NCBI GenBank assembly: GCA_963576475.1
Contig: OY754979.1
Coordinates: 24,721,034-24,785,033, forward strand
Origin: Molanna angustata
Lineage: Eukaryota > Arthropoda > Insecta > Trichoptera > Molannidae
Direction: 5' to 3'
DNA: 64,000 nucleotides
Shown: positions 10,125 through 21,742 of the stretch, piece by piece
How the letters are laid out: every line of letters begins with the position of its first letter
Position numbering within the stretch: the first letter of the stretch is position 1
Made by a program: the position numbers and the translations under genes
Notes under the pieces: generated by a model
The model's input: only the letters and a program-made list of their open reading frames with translations
What the model was told of the DNA's origin: nothing
Databases searched by the model: none

Positions 10125-10720
10125 AAACAGCATTCGTTTTCGTCAGATGATCCAATTGCGTCAACCCGATCAAATTCATTTTCGTCTGAATTAAAATTAT
10201 GGTAAAACTGTCAATGAACCTTAGGAATGATAAAGCTTTGGCATAGCGATATCAAATCCTCAGCAGCAGAAATATGCTTTTGAAATCACTGGTATTTGAC
10301 GGTTTCCCCTCATCTTATAACCTACGTCGATTGTTTTAAAATCTTGCACACCATAAAAAAAATATAATGGATTTTGGATGTTGTGCTCCTCTGAAAATTA
10401 TTAATCTTAACCTAATTCCGATTAACCTTTTCATTTTTTGTGTTAATCTTAAAAGTCTTTCCAATGTGTGAGCATATTTTATTTAGATCAATGAAATCTT
10501 CATTGGCTATTTCCTTTACTGAATATCCTCTTCCCTTTTTTTTGCAGATTGCATTGTAGATGTCTATTGGCAGGGAACAGCGATAATGTTGTCCTCACTC
10601 TTTAGGACACGCATTTTCTTACGCTCGATAGTAGCGTGAATACTGTCATTCTCGTTTTGGCCATGACCCACTACAAAATATTTATGCAACTCCCTATATC
10701 ATTTGCACCTCTATTTCCTA
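10125..10720 (-). pseudogene. Transposase C-terminal remnant
   Basis: Minus-strand frames give GHGQNENDSIHATIERK (about 10620-10670), then AKKREED, VCSH-like and KTIDVGYKMRGNRQIP-like stretches, and finally EDLISLCQSFIIPKVH followed by an acidic tail near 10130. The order matches the C-terminal half of an unnamed DDE-type transposase family that I recall from insect genomes ('GHTQNEGD..H..IE'). Several stops and frameshifts. The N-terminal half is absent from the element. Confidence 0.55.
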
Positions 10721-10751
10721 ATCCCAGTCAAAGACGCTTTTTTTAATATTT

Positions 10752-10965
10752 CTTCTCGGGCAAGTAACAGGTTCCATGTCAAATATTTATTTAACATGCA
10801 CCCAATAATAAGTTGCCACATTCTGGAGACTTACGATATTAATTGTCTCACAGATCCAGACTGAAAACACAAAATTAAAAACTGTGCCTCCACCGGGAAT
10901 CGAACCCGGAACCTTTGGATCAGCAGTCAGATACCCAACCAACTGAGCTACGAAGGCCGCTTTTG
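10752..10965 (-). repeat. SINE-2 copy inside the DNA transposon
   Basis: Complement of the B-box (gggaatcgaacccggaacc) and of the A-box (caaccaactgagcta), with the SINE-2 body 'cagactgaaaacacaa' and 'caataataagttgccaca'. The pol III boxes match TRGCNNAGNNGG and GGTTCGANTCC well, so this is one of the youngest-looking copies. Not a tRNA gene: no cloverleaf continues past the head. Confidence 0.9.
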
Positions 10966-12089
10966 TTTCCATAGACGCATCTTTTTGCTACAATAGACAG
11001 TCTAAACCATTTTAATAAGGAAACATTTGAGTTACTTCCTTGTTAAAGTAAATGTGGCCATTGAATATGAATTGTTTATGGAAATAAGTACGACAGCTGT
11101 TGAAATATATATTTTTTTACTATTCATATAAATAAAAAACAATAAAATGTTGATGTTTTATGAAACAAGAATAAACTTCAAGTATGTTTAGTATAATTTT
11201 AAATATATAATACGAATAACTACTTGATAAACTGTTACCGAATAAACACAAAATTTTAAAACGTCATTATCTCAAATTGCATTTTTTTTAGTTGATTCCT
11301 TATAGAACTCATGTATCGACATGTTCGTCTATTGCTCACACTTCTAACATTTCCGTCTTTCAAAATTTCGTTCACATGGTCGTGCCATCCTTTACTTGGG
11401 CGTCCCCGACCTCTCATTCCATTCCTTTCCGCTCTGTATATTTTCTTTGTCAGGCGCTCCTCATTCATTCTCCCCATGTGACCAAACCATCTCAATGTGT
11501 TCACTTTCATTCTAGTAATGACATCTTTCTTCATCTTACATTCTTTCCTTATATCCTCGTTTCTTACCCGGTCATACATCGTTCTATTACAAATCCTTCT
11601 TAACGATCTCATTTCAACTGCATTTATTCTACTTTCATGCGTCTTCTGCCATGTCCAGGTTTCACTTGCATACGTCAGGGTTGGCACTACGATGGCATTA
11701 TGAATGGCAACTTTGGCATCCTTTGATATGTTGCGATCATTCATAATTGGTCTTAGTGCTCCATTCACTCTGTTTCCTGCCATAACTCTTCTTTCGATCT
11801 CTTTATCGAGTCGTCCGTTCCGTTGAAATATGCTCATATAATACAATATTATATGTTCATAAATGCATGAAACCAGTGGGCTTATAGCCTGTTTTTCATG
11901 CTTAAGTAAATTAATAAAACATGATTTTTTACTGAAAGAGGTTTGACGACGATAATATATGTATAAAATAAAACTTTTAAAACAGAGATAGTGGAAGAGT
12001 ACACATACAAAGTACACATCCATACCCTCAACACTCATACGTTTTGAAGTCAGTTTGTGTTTTTGCTCTCCAATATGCTAGGGATAGTC

Positions 12090-12740
12090 CCTGTAGATTT
12101 TATTTTATTTTATTTATCACACCATATTTATAATGTCAACAATAAGTAGATTACTGCTGCCCAACTAGGAAATCCTGTTCTAGGGCTAGCAGTTTACAAT
12201 TTATATTGACAATTATATGCAATTATGAACCAGGTGATTTTTTCGTTCCACACTAAATATGTATACAATCTCAACTTTCTGCAATCACAATCATTATCAC
12301 AACAAACATATGTATAGGCTCACACAAAACAGATCAACCAGATCCAATCTCTGACGCGATTTTTATTTCAGAGCCATAGAAAGAGACTAATTAACTATGT
12401 TGGTGTAATTAATATGAATCACATAGTTCCCAAATCAAATCAAATATTTTTATGTGTTACTCAAAGAGCATCTCAAACACAATACGGCATAGTAATGTTG
12501 TTAATAATTTTAATTTTGAATTATTTAAGTAGTTATTGTTAAAGTATTTGTGTTAGTTCTGTCCTCCCATAATTTATGATGTATTTTTTAATATTCTTTG
12601 TGATGTTATTTCTTTAAGAGAGGAAAGTAAACTATTGTAGAGTCGTGGAGCAATAAATGAAAAATTTCTTTGACCAAACGATGTTTTCATATGTGGGATT
12701 GTGTAATTTAGGTTTATACTTGTTCGTGTGTTTATAGATT
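12090..12740 (-). mobile_element. LINE fragment, CR1/Jockey-like, with 3' UTR
   Basis: The minus strand at 12540-12730 reads with SFGQRNFSFIAPRLYNSL, the 'FG.RSF...GP.LWN.LP' block near the ORF2 C terminus. The 3' UTR carries 'actagggctagcag'-type inverted motifs (12150-12195), shared in reverse orientation with 31103-31147. It ends in a TAAAA-type tail (12093-12115 on the plus strand). Dead. Confidence 0.6.
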
Positions 12741-12843
12741 GTTGTGTTCTCGGGTATTGTAGTGTACTTTTATGAAAGTAAGTCAGAATGTATTGGATGT
12801 ATGTTTGTCTAGGATTATTAATTAAAATTTGATTTCTTCGTAG

Positions 12844-13000
12844 ATTACCAGAAAAACCAGTTGATGAAGAATTGGATATGCTCGACTTGGCTCATGGACT
12901 GACAGACACGTCAAGGCTCGGTTGTCAAATAACCCTGACTGAAGACTTAGACGGATTAGAAGTGCAGGTTCCAGCGGGCATCAACGATGCTAGGAAATGA
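12844..13000 (+). CDS. Fdx1: Mitochondrial [2Fe-2S] ferredoxin (Fdx1), last coding exon
   Basis: Starts after 'ttcttcgtag' and ends at TGA 12998-13000. It encodes [11 protein letters not shown] onward, including [19 protein letters not shown], which supplies the fourth cluster cysteine (in RLGCQ) and the acidic partner-docking helix (EELDMLDLA) of adrenodoxins. It closes with [10 protein letters not shown], close to fly Fdx1 as I recall it. Exon phase matches 5641-5820. Together the two exons give about 111 residues, the whole mature ferredoxin fold. Confidence 0.95.
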
Positions 13001-14640
13001 TTACGAATAAGTGGATACTCCGTTTTCAATATCTCGACTTAATCCATCTTTCACAACAGCTATGAAAATGTCTACAAATTCACAAATTTTACAGTTTTTT
13101 TTAATACTCCAAGAAATACAGTGGAAAATGACACAAAAAACAAAACAATTAATTTTTTGTATGCACATAACGTGAAGAAAAATGATTTTAAAGAAATTAT
13201 ATTTAGTGAGTCACAAATAAGGTTTAAAATATAAGAATTCTCAAATATTATGTTAACCTTCAAATCAAATTCTTTACGACATTCATCAAAAAATATTTAA
13301 ATGGATTCAATATTCAGAGTTTGATTGATAGTATAAGATTCCCTATAGTCAAGAAACAGTAAAATTTTGTACTAAGGCCGCACAGGCACTGAGAATTTTT
13401 AGCAAGTTGTAACACCCGTACTGAAGTAGAAACGGTAGAGTTTGTCCCGCTATGCTTTTCATACGACACACGCAAAACAGGATCGACGTAAGCAACAATA
13501 TGAGTTATACCTTTTTTTTAAATCAATATACAAATTTAAAAGTGTTTACATCATATTTAATAATATTTTTTTAACTTATAGTTTTACATCAATCATATTA
13601 AACGGTTAACGATGGAATCCCGCAAATTTTAAGTTTACTTTCGTAATTATTTCTTATCGAGAGAATTTTCAAATATTACAATTATGGAACTCTCAAACTG
13701 ACAATACTGTAATCAATCCCTGCCTTCTATTTCAAGATTATAATTGGCTGAGTGAATGAGGAAAATGTCAATGCAACTAATCACATTTGAATGCCTGTGC
13801 GGCCTCAATGATTCTATCAAATGGAAAAAATTGTGTAAAACTGAGAAAATAATGTTTACTCGTCACATTTTTGACAGCATAAAAAATGTGAACCAGAAAG
13901 TTTTATCACATTTAATTTTTTTATGTCAATTTTGTAACTCGACTATAAACACAATAAAATAATTTGTTTATTTATGGTAAAAAAAAATTGCTTCTATTTT
14001 TAAATTCTCTGAAATTATGATCAATTTTATTTTTAAAACCGAATGTTAATGAACTTGGTTAATTTTTGTATTGAACATTATATGCTGTTATGTTAATTGA
14101 AGATTTGCATGATTTTGCATGAAACTATTTATCAAATTCATAAATTTTGATATATTTTTTCGTGTAAATAATTGATTAATTATTCAATATCTTATTCAAA
14201 TTCTAGTTGGTCTTGATTTTTAATACTTTTTCACAGTGTTTATTTATTATGTTTAGCCTAGATCAATTAATATACGAACAGAAAAAAAACACACAATATC
14301 TACTAGTGCAGTAATTAATTTTGTTCATAAAATGTATATAGCACCATGTAAATAATACTTGTTAATAATAATTGGGTATCAAACGTGATACCAAATTATT
14401 ATTTACATTTAGCAGAAAATTATTTTCTATTGTCAATGAAATAATAATCATTACATCAATATCTTGTTACTTTTTGTACCTATGTATATTATATATTTTA
14501 TTTTTTACAAGTGTTGTTTTATTCCCTAAGTTTCCAACTTCCATCCAAAAGCAACATTAACATTTAAATATTATATTAAAATTGATTTGGTAGAATATTT
14601 GGCAGTCTTATTCAAATATTAACTAAACACAGGGATGAAG
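13001..14640. other. Probable Fdx1 3' UTR and AT-rich flank
   Basis: No convincing ORF. The 68-codon ORF at 13756-13962 shows no family features and is probably chance within the UTR. Nothing else recognised. Confidence 0.4.
13953..13958 (+). terminator. Candidate polyadenylation signal for Fdx1
   Basis: AATAAA followed within 20 bp by a T-rich stretch (tttgtttattt). This would give a 3' UTR near 970 bp. Other AATAAA-like hexamers occur in this AT-rich flank, so the choice is weak. Confidence 0.25.
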
Positions 14641-14889
14641 GAAGGATGGAGAGAATTTGAAGATGCTGAAGGAATATTGATCAGACAAATTTGATTGTTT
14701 TATTTTTTATTTATTTTTTTTATTATTTTATTTATTACAAATCAATACAAAGTTTACATATATGTAAATCACAATTTAAAAAGGTTTATAAATTCCATGA
14801 TTCATAATAACCCTCTTTAATTGAGATAAAATCTCGTGTTAAAAGAGGGGAGTATCCATTTTGTATTTTTTACATTTGCCAAAACCTTG

Positions 14890-15500
14890 TACATCTACTA
14901 AAGAATATGAAAGCTACACAAAAACAAGAAAGAAATTACAAAAAAAAAAAATGAGTACAATTTTTTTATTTTATTTTTAAATATATTATAATTTTTTTCG
15001 AGTCTAAGACTCAAAGGGAGTTCATTAAACCACTTAGTACCTTTATACTTACAGAAATGTTGTGAGGCAGTTGTACATAACAAAGAGTATATAATACCTA
15101 AGTACATACGTAAAAGTGGAATGAACATCCTTGTGAATTTATTCTGCTGCTTGTAGAAAATGACAGTTGGTTTCAATTTGTAAGAATATCTTTATGAATT
15201 TGGAACAATGAGATTTTTTTGTAGATATTTTCAACAGCTGAAACTTTAAATTCTTGAAACACAATAGTTGGACATGAGAGACTGCAATGTCTCTCCAGAA
15301 GACACAGGACAAAACAGAGTAACAGGGAAGAACCAAAAAGGCAGGCCTCACCACCATGTAGGAATAATTATTACCAGGGATAAGAAGTCTTTTTTAAAAT
15401 AGCTGTAGGTAGATGAAGACGACATACATAACGTCATCACTTAAGTTATTCCAAAGTCTAGTTGAATGTACTTCAAAAAGAGATCTTATAAATCCACTAG
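14890..15500 (-). mobile_element. Degenerate LINE C-terminal fragment
   Basis: The minus frame 15176-14898 includes YKGTKWFNELPLSLRL and NIFKNKIKKL, the 'G...WN.LP..I' plus 'FK.KLK' ending of CR1/Jockey-like ORF2. Upstream, KFIKIFLQIETNCHFLQ-like sequence is in another frame. Frameshifted and AT-rich. Confidence 0.45.
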
Positions 15501-15559
15501 AATAAATAGTAAACGTATTTCATTGGAAGGGACAGGTTGTAATTTTTATGATTGAATTT

Positions 15560-18260
15560 TAAGTAGGTAGTGAAAATTTAATTTGTATCAAGTCAATTGG
15601 TTCTTCATTATATGTTGTTTGGATCACGACTAACAAGATTTTCCTTTGATACAAGTGAATTATATCGGAAATTTCCCAAAAAAAGGTAACGCCTCCAATT
15701 TTACGCCTGCGTATACACACTCGTAGTGTATTATTTGCAGAGGTATGGCGCAACGCCTGGGATGTGCCATCTCCATGGTTACTGCAATCCGCACTACACA
15801 TCTATAGTGATTGTTGCTAGTAGCACAATAGGCAGGCGCAAATTTTACTTTGATTCATTGATTGTGTATTTTACTTCCCTAACGAGACAATAAAACAATA
15901 ACAGTATTATGTATCGCTTTATAAATGAGTTTAGATTGAAAACGAAGAAAATCACATATTTTACTTGATCTTCACTCTATATTGTACATATTAACGATAC
16001 ATATTTTATTTACAGTAAATAACTTTTTTGTATTTTTATAAAGCGCATAATAAAACTAATTAAGGCAAAATATCAAAAGATTTCATTCAGATCGACAAAT
16101 ATTTTTATGAAAATTCGTTCTCACTTAGTTTAGTTTCAAAACTCATTTAAAATGGTTATAAAAGTTTGTAACATTTATTTCTATTATTACTGAAGATGTT
16201 AATTCAATATATTTTTTGATACCGAACATTCTCCCATAATATGTAAAAAAAATAAGGGTTTTTATGAATTTTTAAACTATGTATAGATACCACACTACGC
16301 CACATACTTAATATCTTCTTATAAAAGTACATACTATTTGCAACTTCACTTATAAAAGGTAATTTCAGCTATAGGTTCAAATAACTGGGTATGCGCAAAT
16401 AGTAAGAAGCCCGATGACGTCTGAAAAATAGGTATGTATATAGGTGCCTACTTACCTACGAGATTTATGTAGGTATGTGGCTGTGTAGTGTAATGGAACC
16501 TAACCCTAACTAAATATAAATACATCCTAACTATATTTCGGTGGTTCCAAATACCTCCTAAACTAGCTAGTTAAACTACCTATAAAAAATCTAACATCTA
16601 TTTCCTAGTAGGTACTATAGCTAATTTCCCTAACTAGTTTATTCTCTATTTGCAAGATAAAATCTAGAACATCTATTTGATTATTCATTATTGAAACATT
16701 CTATCGTGAAAGTGCATCGTATTCTTCTACTTTATTTCACTCATTTTATATGTTTTCAACGAATTTTGGCCAGTGATCATCTAGTGATTATTCACGTTAA
16801 AAAGGACCCTCTACGTTGTGTTTTATTTACAAGTTATAAACAGACGAATTTTTATAATAAAATTTATATATATTATATTAATAACAAATAAATTAATATA
16901 CCTACTCCACGACCGTCAAAAGATAGCTATTCTTTACGCACAAAGTTATATATACAGAATTAATAGAATCGTATGTTATAATGATAAACTTTCGATTTAC
17001 AACATAAATTATGTAACTTAATTGTTACTCAGTTTGATCGATACATTTATATACCTGTAGACTTAATAAAATTATTACTTTATCATAAAAATGAATTCTT
17101 AACAAATCCATTTTCTTATTCTTCTATATATAGAATTCAATGTATCTATATACCTACAGAGTTAATAGAATGACGTAAAAATAATCATAAAACAAGTTCA
17201 CATAATTCGCATAGATAATAAATAAGAATTCAATAGAAAGTACGATATATGTTTTAACGTTTTTCACACTCATGGATGTTAGTAGTTAACGAAAATTAAA
17301 TTACCTACCTTTTTGGGTATCCAGCTGTAATGAAAACATATCAAACAACACCAAAATACATTACATGACAATGGACAATATATTTATATGCAATTGACAA
17401 TCTTCTCATGAGTGTGACGTAAATAGGTTTATATCAATTTTTGTTATGTGTCCACTTTATCATTATTAGGTATAATGTAAGTCTTCAGGACACGATTTTC
17501 TCTACAGTAACAGATGGAAACATGAATATTTTTGTTCTCCTCATATAATATGATTATTTTACAACACATATGATGATACTTTAATTACCATTAGCAAGTT
17601 CTAAGTGACATTTTCATTGGTTCCAACAAAATGGACTAATAAAGTATTGTTATTTAATTAAAAGTTGATACAAAAAATTATGAATATAGGTACTTAATGT
17701 ATTAATACAATTAGATAAATAATAAATAGTCCCTCCACAGATAGCATCGATAGTTTTTATTATTTTCAAGCGGTATTTTTATCAAATTTCTCAGTAAAGT
17801 CAAAGAGCATCGTCTTCGGCCTAAGAAGTAAGTTAAGGCCGAATATTCGGCTTCGACTAAAATCTGATCTTCGGTCAGACACTATACCTAGGATATACGA
17901 ATATAATACGCAAACCCTTAGCTGTATTCAACGTTCACTTGTCCATTTAATACCAAAATGATACAAAAGTACATACTTTAAAGAAAAGAGAGGAAAACTC
18001 TGGAAGTATAATATCTATAGGTACCTACACAAGTGATGTTAGTAATTGGTTTTAAATCGCTGAGCTAACAAGATTTCAAGGAGGGTATGAAGTAGAAGCT
18101 GGGTGATATAGAAGCATAGGTTCTCAAAATTTTTATATCACCCATCAATGGATGCCGAAAACATTTAATTTAACTTGACACGACATAATGTTTCAAGTAG
18201 GTACTTATGCGGTATTATGCACATTTTTAAATAATTTGAAATAGTCTCATTCGATTGTCT
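15560..18260. other. Unassigned intergenic stretch
   Basis: AT-rich with scattered taggtacctac runs. A perfect 14-bp palindrome GCCGAATATTCGGC sits near 17840, within a wider imperfect hairpin of CTTCGGC motifs. Short ORFs at 16691 and 16818 are low-complexity and unsupported. Confidence 0.5.
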
Positions 18261-18264
18261 GCTT

Positions 18265-18500
18265 TTGTGGCTCAGTTGGCTAGGTATCGTACTGCTGGTC
18301 CGAAGGTCCCGGGTTCGATTCCAGGTGGAGACACAGTCTTTAATTGTGTTTTCAGTCTGGATCTATGAGACGATAAATATCGTAATTCTACAGAATGTGT
18401 CAACTTGTTATTGGGTGCGTGTTAAATCAATAATCAATATTTGACATAGTACCTGTTAGTTGCCCGAGTAGTAGTGTAAAAATAAAATAAAATAAAAAAA
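18265..18500 (+). repeat. SINE-2 copy, full length
   Basis: Intact A-box TGGCTCAGTTGG and B-box GGTTCGATTCC. The body 'gtgttttcagtctggatc' is followed by an A-rich (aaaataaaataaa) tail. Immediately followed by a second, head-truncated copy. Confidence 0.9.
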
Positions 18501-18504
18501 TAAA

Positions 18505-18670
18505 TACAAAAGGTCCCGGGTTCGATTCCAGGTGGAGACACAGTTTTAAATTGTTTTCAGTCTGGATATGTATCTGGATATGTATAAATATATGTAGTAA
18601 GTTTCCAGAATGTGGAAACTTGTTTAATTAATTAGGCATAGTGACCGTCAGTTGTCCGAAAAATAATATA
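18505..18670 (+). repeat. SINE-2 copy, 5' truncated, abutting the previous copy
   Basis: Begins 'aaaggtcccgggttcgattc' directly after the A-rich tail of the upstream copy. Part of the body is deleted (tttaaattgttttcagtctgg instead of 'ttaattgtgttttcag'). Confidence 0.8.
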
Positions 18671-18986
18671 AATAATAATATAGTATTTTATTGTATGCAT
18701 AAATATTAATACAAAATAAAATGGAATTCTATCAAGTGCTTTGTCGATTTATATAATTTTTTTAATACGCTCAATTTTCATCTTTTTTGCAGTTACAATT
18801 TCAAAGGTGTCAGAGTACTCAATTTACATTTTATTAATATACAATATTTATATTTTTGTACATAATATAAACAAATATAATGTACTCTGGCGGGCTTATT
18901 GCCATTAGACACATTCTTCCCACCAACCAACCAATTTTATTTTAAGATACTAAAAAGCACCAATAGGCACAGTAATTGCTCATCAC

Positions 18987-19831
18987 TAAGGGCCCGGATT
19001 AATATGTAAATACGTATTTTAAATTTACACAATTTTCGGTCTCGTATGTGTTCTCTACCTATATTATCATATATAGATTGTGAAAAACTAATTTTTATTT
19101 TCCATATTTTTCCATATTTCCTGGTTAAGTCTATATTTTACAAAAAAATATCACAATTATCCATATTTTCTATTTTTATATCATAAAACATGAGTTAGGT
19201 CACAAAAATTGTTATAATTTTACGTGTTTGCATTTTCGCCACCACACGGCCGCGCGTAACTCATTTCTCTCGCGCATTATTCGTCGTAATTTGATTTTTG
19301 ATTCTCTAAATTCATTTATTCCACATTGTCTGCCCCCGCACAGCCGCGCCGCGGTAAACAAAAACTTAAGTATAGACAAAAATAAAGGATTTGATACCCT
19401 AAAAACAATTAATAAAGTTCTGAGCGGAAGCTTTGAGGGTAGGTACTGCAGACGTGCCTATTACATCATGTGATGTGGAAAGATCTTTCAGCCAATATTA
19501 GGCTATATTTATGTAGACCAAATCGACAAAGTTTTAATTTCGATAATTTAAAAAAGCATGTCATTGTGTACTGCAATCAATTTAATAAGACAGATTTAGA
19601 GGAAGATGAATGAAACTTCATTTTTTTATTTGAATTACCTGAACATTTCGCTATATTTTTATAATCGTTTTAATGTAACTGTTACTGCATAGTAATTTTT
19701 CACAATAAACAATGTTTAATATGAAAGATATTCTTATTTTATTCTCCATATTTTTTCCATATTTTACATTTGTTAGTCCATATTATATGTACATATTTTG
19801 AATTTTTTAATACATATTTATCCGTGCCCTA
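18987..19831 (+). mobile_element. hAT-type DNA transposon remnant with 8-bp target duplication
   Basis: The left end is TAAGGGCCCGGATTAATATG. The reverse complement of the right end is TAGGGCACGGATAAATATG. Both flanks carry CTCATCAC (18979-18986 and 19832-19839), the 8-bp duplication expected for hAT. The ends fit the hAT YARNG rule. The interior has repeated 'tccatatttt' subterminal motifs and a decayed transposase C-terminus. At 845 bp it is an internal-deletion derivative. Confidence 0.85.
19330..19615 (+). pseudogene. hAT-type transposase C-terminal remnant
   Basis: One frame gives KNLSIDKNKGFDTLKTINKV, and a second gives VPITSCDVERSFSQY before a stop. 'DVERSFS' followed by a Tyr is the C-terminal dimerisation-region signature of hAT-like transposases. 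After a stop, similarity continues ('HCVLQSI'-type) to about 19615. At least two frame changes. Confidence 0.65.
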
Positions 19832-20955
19832 CTCATCACTAATTACTTATTTATTTATTTTAAACATCCTTTATTCTGTGCAAATGGCGAATTACTTGCC
19901 AAATTGTAGTTTGAGGCATAAACGCCTGTACAATGTTTGCAAAGGATAACACCTTCCACGGCCCTCTCTAATTTCTCACATGTATGTAGGTATGGTATAA
20001 CTATCCTCTCATTATTTCATATCCGCCAGCAATGAAACCCGTGACCCAATGCCAACCAAAAGAAAAGGCGGTTGTCAAATATATGTACAAGTTGGATTCA
20101 CGGGACACCGCACGTGCACACCGTCAGTCAACTCTGAGGGGTTTTTTGTTTAAAACGGTCGGATAGAAAATAATTGATCTGCCATTTAAAAAGGAAGACA
20201 AAAAATTTTTAAGTTGAAATTGGAATTTCATCACATTTGCACAAGTATACACTTTGCACAAGTAGGTATGTATTAGTAGGTTGTAGTCAACACTAAATAC
20301 TCCACGACACAATATAGGTATGTGTTCACGAAATTAATGATAGATATCAATATAACGAAGATTGGAATTATATTTTGGACTAGGACGTATTCGTTTCATA
20401 AAAATTGGAAAAATCTTTTTCACATTATTTTGTAAACAAAACATTTGACGTGGTCTTTAATGAATTCAGAAACGACATGTTTAATTTTAAAATAAATTTA
20501 TGATTCTAAATTCAAACACCAAATTACATTTTCGATTGATTGTTTATGGGAAAATTATCTATGGTTTTGATTAACATTTTTGACTCCGAAGTAGGTACTT
20601 CCTTTTTTAATAGGATGTGTTCTCATGACACACGCTGTGCGGTCCTCTATGAAGGGGGGAGGTTATAAGTACCTACCTCCAATTGTTCCACTATATTGTA
20701 TGGACCCCTTTGAGAAATTTGTTTAAAATAAGGGTTAAATTGTTCATCAATCTATTGTTTGTAATTTACTGTCGGTTATTCACAATACCTAACAGTAAAT
20801 ACCTATGCATAAGTTTGTACAAGTTAAAGAAAATTAAAATATTAAATTTATCACAATATGTTTAAGAAATATATAGAATTTAACTTAATAATAATAAAAA
20901 GTAGTTTATAGAGCGCCGTTTAATGATTTAAAATCATTCCAAGGGCGCTGGTAGC

Positions 20956-21115
20956 TCAATTCTGTAATGCTCTGCGAAACAAAGTTGTTTTTAGTTTTTT
21001 AGAGAAGGTGTCTTTGCTTTGAGCACTGCGGACATCAGGAGGTAGTTTATTCCACTTTAATGGACCGCTTACACTAAAGCATCGATCATAGTATGCCGCT
21101 TTAAACTTAAAAACT
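20956..21115 (-). mobile_element. LINE ORF2 C-terminal fragment
   Basis: The minus frame reads YYDRCFSVSGPLKWNKLP, then SAQSKDTFSKKLKTTLFRRA and a stop at 20956-20958. This is the standard CR1/Jockey-like terminus. No simple tail adjoins. Confidence 0.65.
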
Positions 21116-21286
21116 TAAACTTAAAAATAATAATTCGATAACTATATATTTTTTCACTTAGATTTTCCATTTCAAATATAAGTATATTCTTTAAAAACTA
21201 ATAGGATGTTTTAACGGATACTTACAATAACATACACACAAGCGCAATAAAATCATACACACTAGTTGTAGGTAGGTATGTAACAC

Positions 21287-21610
21287 ATGAGATCCAACTG
21301 TCAATGGCGATAGTATGTAAAGTTGACGAATAGGTAGGTACTTACCAAACTATAAACACTTTAATACAAATTATTGATTATTTTAAGATATTTTGTTTTC
21401 TATACAAAATAATTATGTAGGTATGTATGTCAGGATAGGATAGTATGGAGGTCAGTACTTTTTTCCTACATAGAATATGAAAACAGCTTGATGGTATGTA
21501 TGTGTATTTGGAGATAAAGTATCAAACTATTGAGAGTCCCCGTAGATATTGTGTAGTGTATACTGTCATACAAATTGTATGAAACGATGTCGTCACTTTT
21601 TTCAATTTTT
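21287..21610 (+). repeat. Dispersed repeat R1, copy 1
   Basis: Starts 'cacatgagatccaactgtca' and includes 'taagatattttgttttcta', 'ggtcagtac' and 'catacaaattgtatgaa'. A near-complete reverse copy lies at 48630-48958 and a partial forward copy at 28005-28120. No coding capacity; type unknown. Confidence 0.75.
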
Positions 21611-21742
21611 ACAAAAATTGTTTAAAAAGTTTAAAATGTATAACTACATTTTTTTATAGAAAATGTATCTAGTTGGGGTGGATTGACGTTTTTCGATATT
21701 TGAAAAAAATGTAAATACCTATAGTCAGTTAAACACAAATTT

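Larger units (their letters stand above)
9244..11318. mobile_element. DNA transposon, 2,075 bp, 4-bp target duplication ACAT
   Basis: Terminal inverted repeats have consensus CGATACAYGAGTTCWATAAG and continue imperfectly for about 45 bp. ACAT lies on both sides (9240-9243 and 11319-11322), and the intact LINE-A copies show a single ACAT at that site. Subterminal copies of 'ttcaataaggaaac' or its complement recur near 9334, 9425, 9447 and 11013. Four-bp duplications occur in the Sola and Chapaev superfamilies, among others; I cannot assign one. It contains a transposase remnant on the minus strand and a later SINE-2. Confidence 0.85.
9115..11840 (-). mobile_element. LINE-A insertion split by a DNA transposon
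   Basis: Flanked by the 11-bp duplication ATACAATATTA at 9104-9114 and 11841-11851. The left piece (9115-9243) starts with a CATA run and the family 3' terminus. The right piece (11319-11840) holds the RT tail, including NGALRPIMNDRNISKD and TLTYASETWTWQK. LINE sequence is continuous across the insertion after removing 9244-11318 and one copy of ACAT, when compared with the copy at 8161. So the LINE is older than the transposon. Confidence 0.9.
5821..12843 (+). other. Fdx1 intron (7,023 bp)
   Basis: Bounded by the donor gttagt and the acceptor ttcttcgtag. Joining the two exons restores AG|A (Arg) in frame. The intron carries MITE M1, a 79-bp satellite, a hairpin MITE, SINE-1, two LINE-A insertions meeting tail to tail, a 2.1 kb DNA transposon, a SINE-2 and another LINE fragment. 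Confidence 0.9.

Noticed and set aside
11256..12038. 260-codon ORF as a single protein
   Set aside because: The N-terminal third is random flank beyond the LINE's target duplication. Only the part inside 11319-11840 is LINE-derived.
14372..14560. Membrane-like 62-codon ORF (also similar ones at 7538, 16691, 20683, 24178)
   Set aside because: Poly-hydrophobic reading of AT-rich DNA. No conserved feature and stops all around.
18265..18345. tRNA gene with good A- and B-boxes (also 10880-10965, 31197-31275, 40912-40985, 26406-26480)
   Set aside because: Each is followed by a shared SINE body and tail, occurs in several copies, and does not fold into a full cloverleaf with a 3' terminator.
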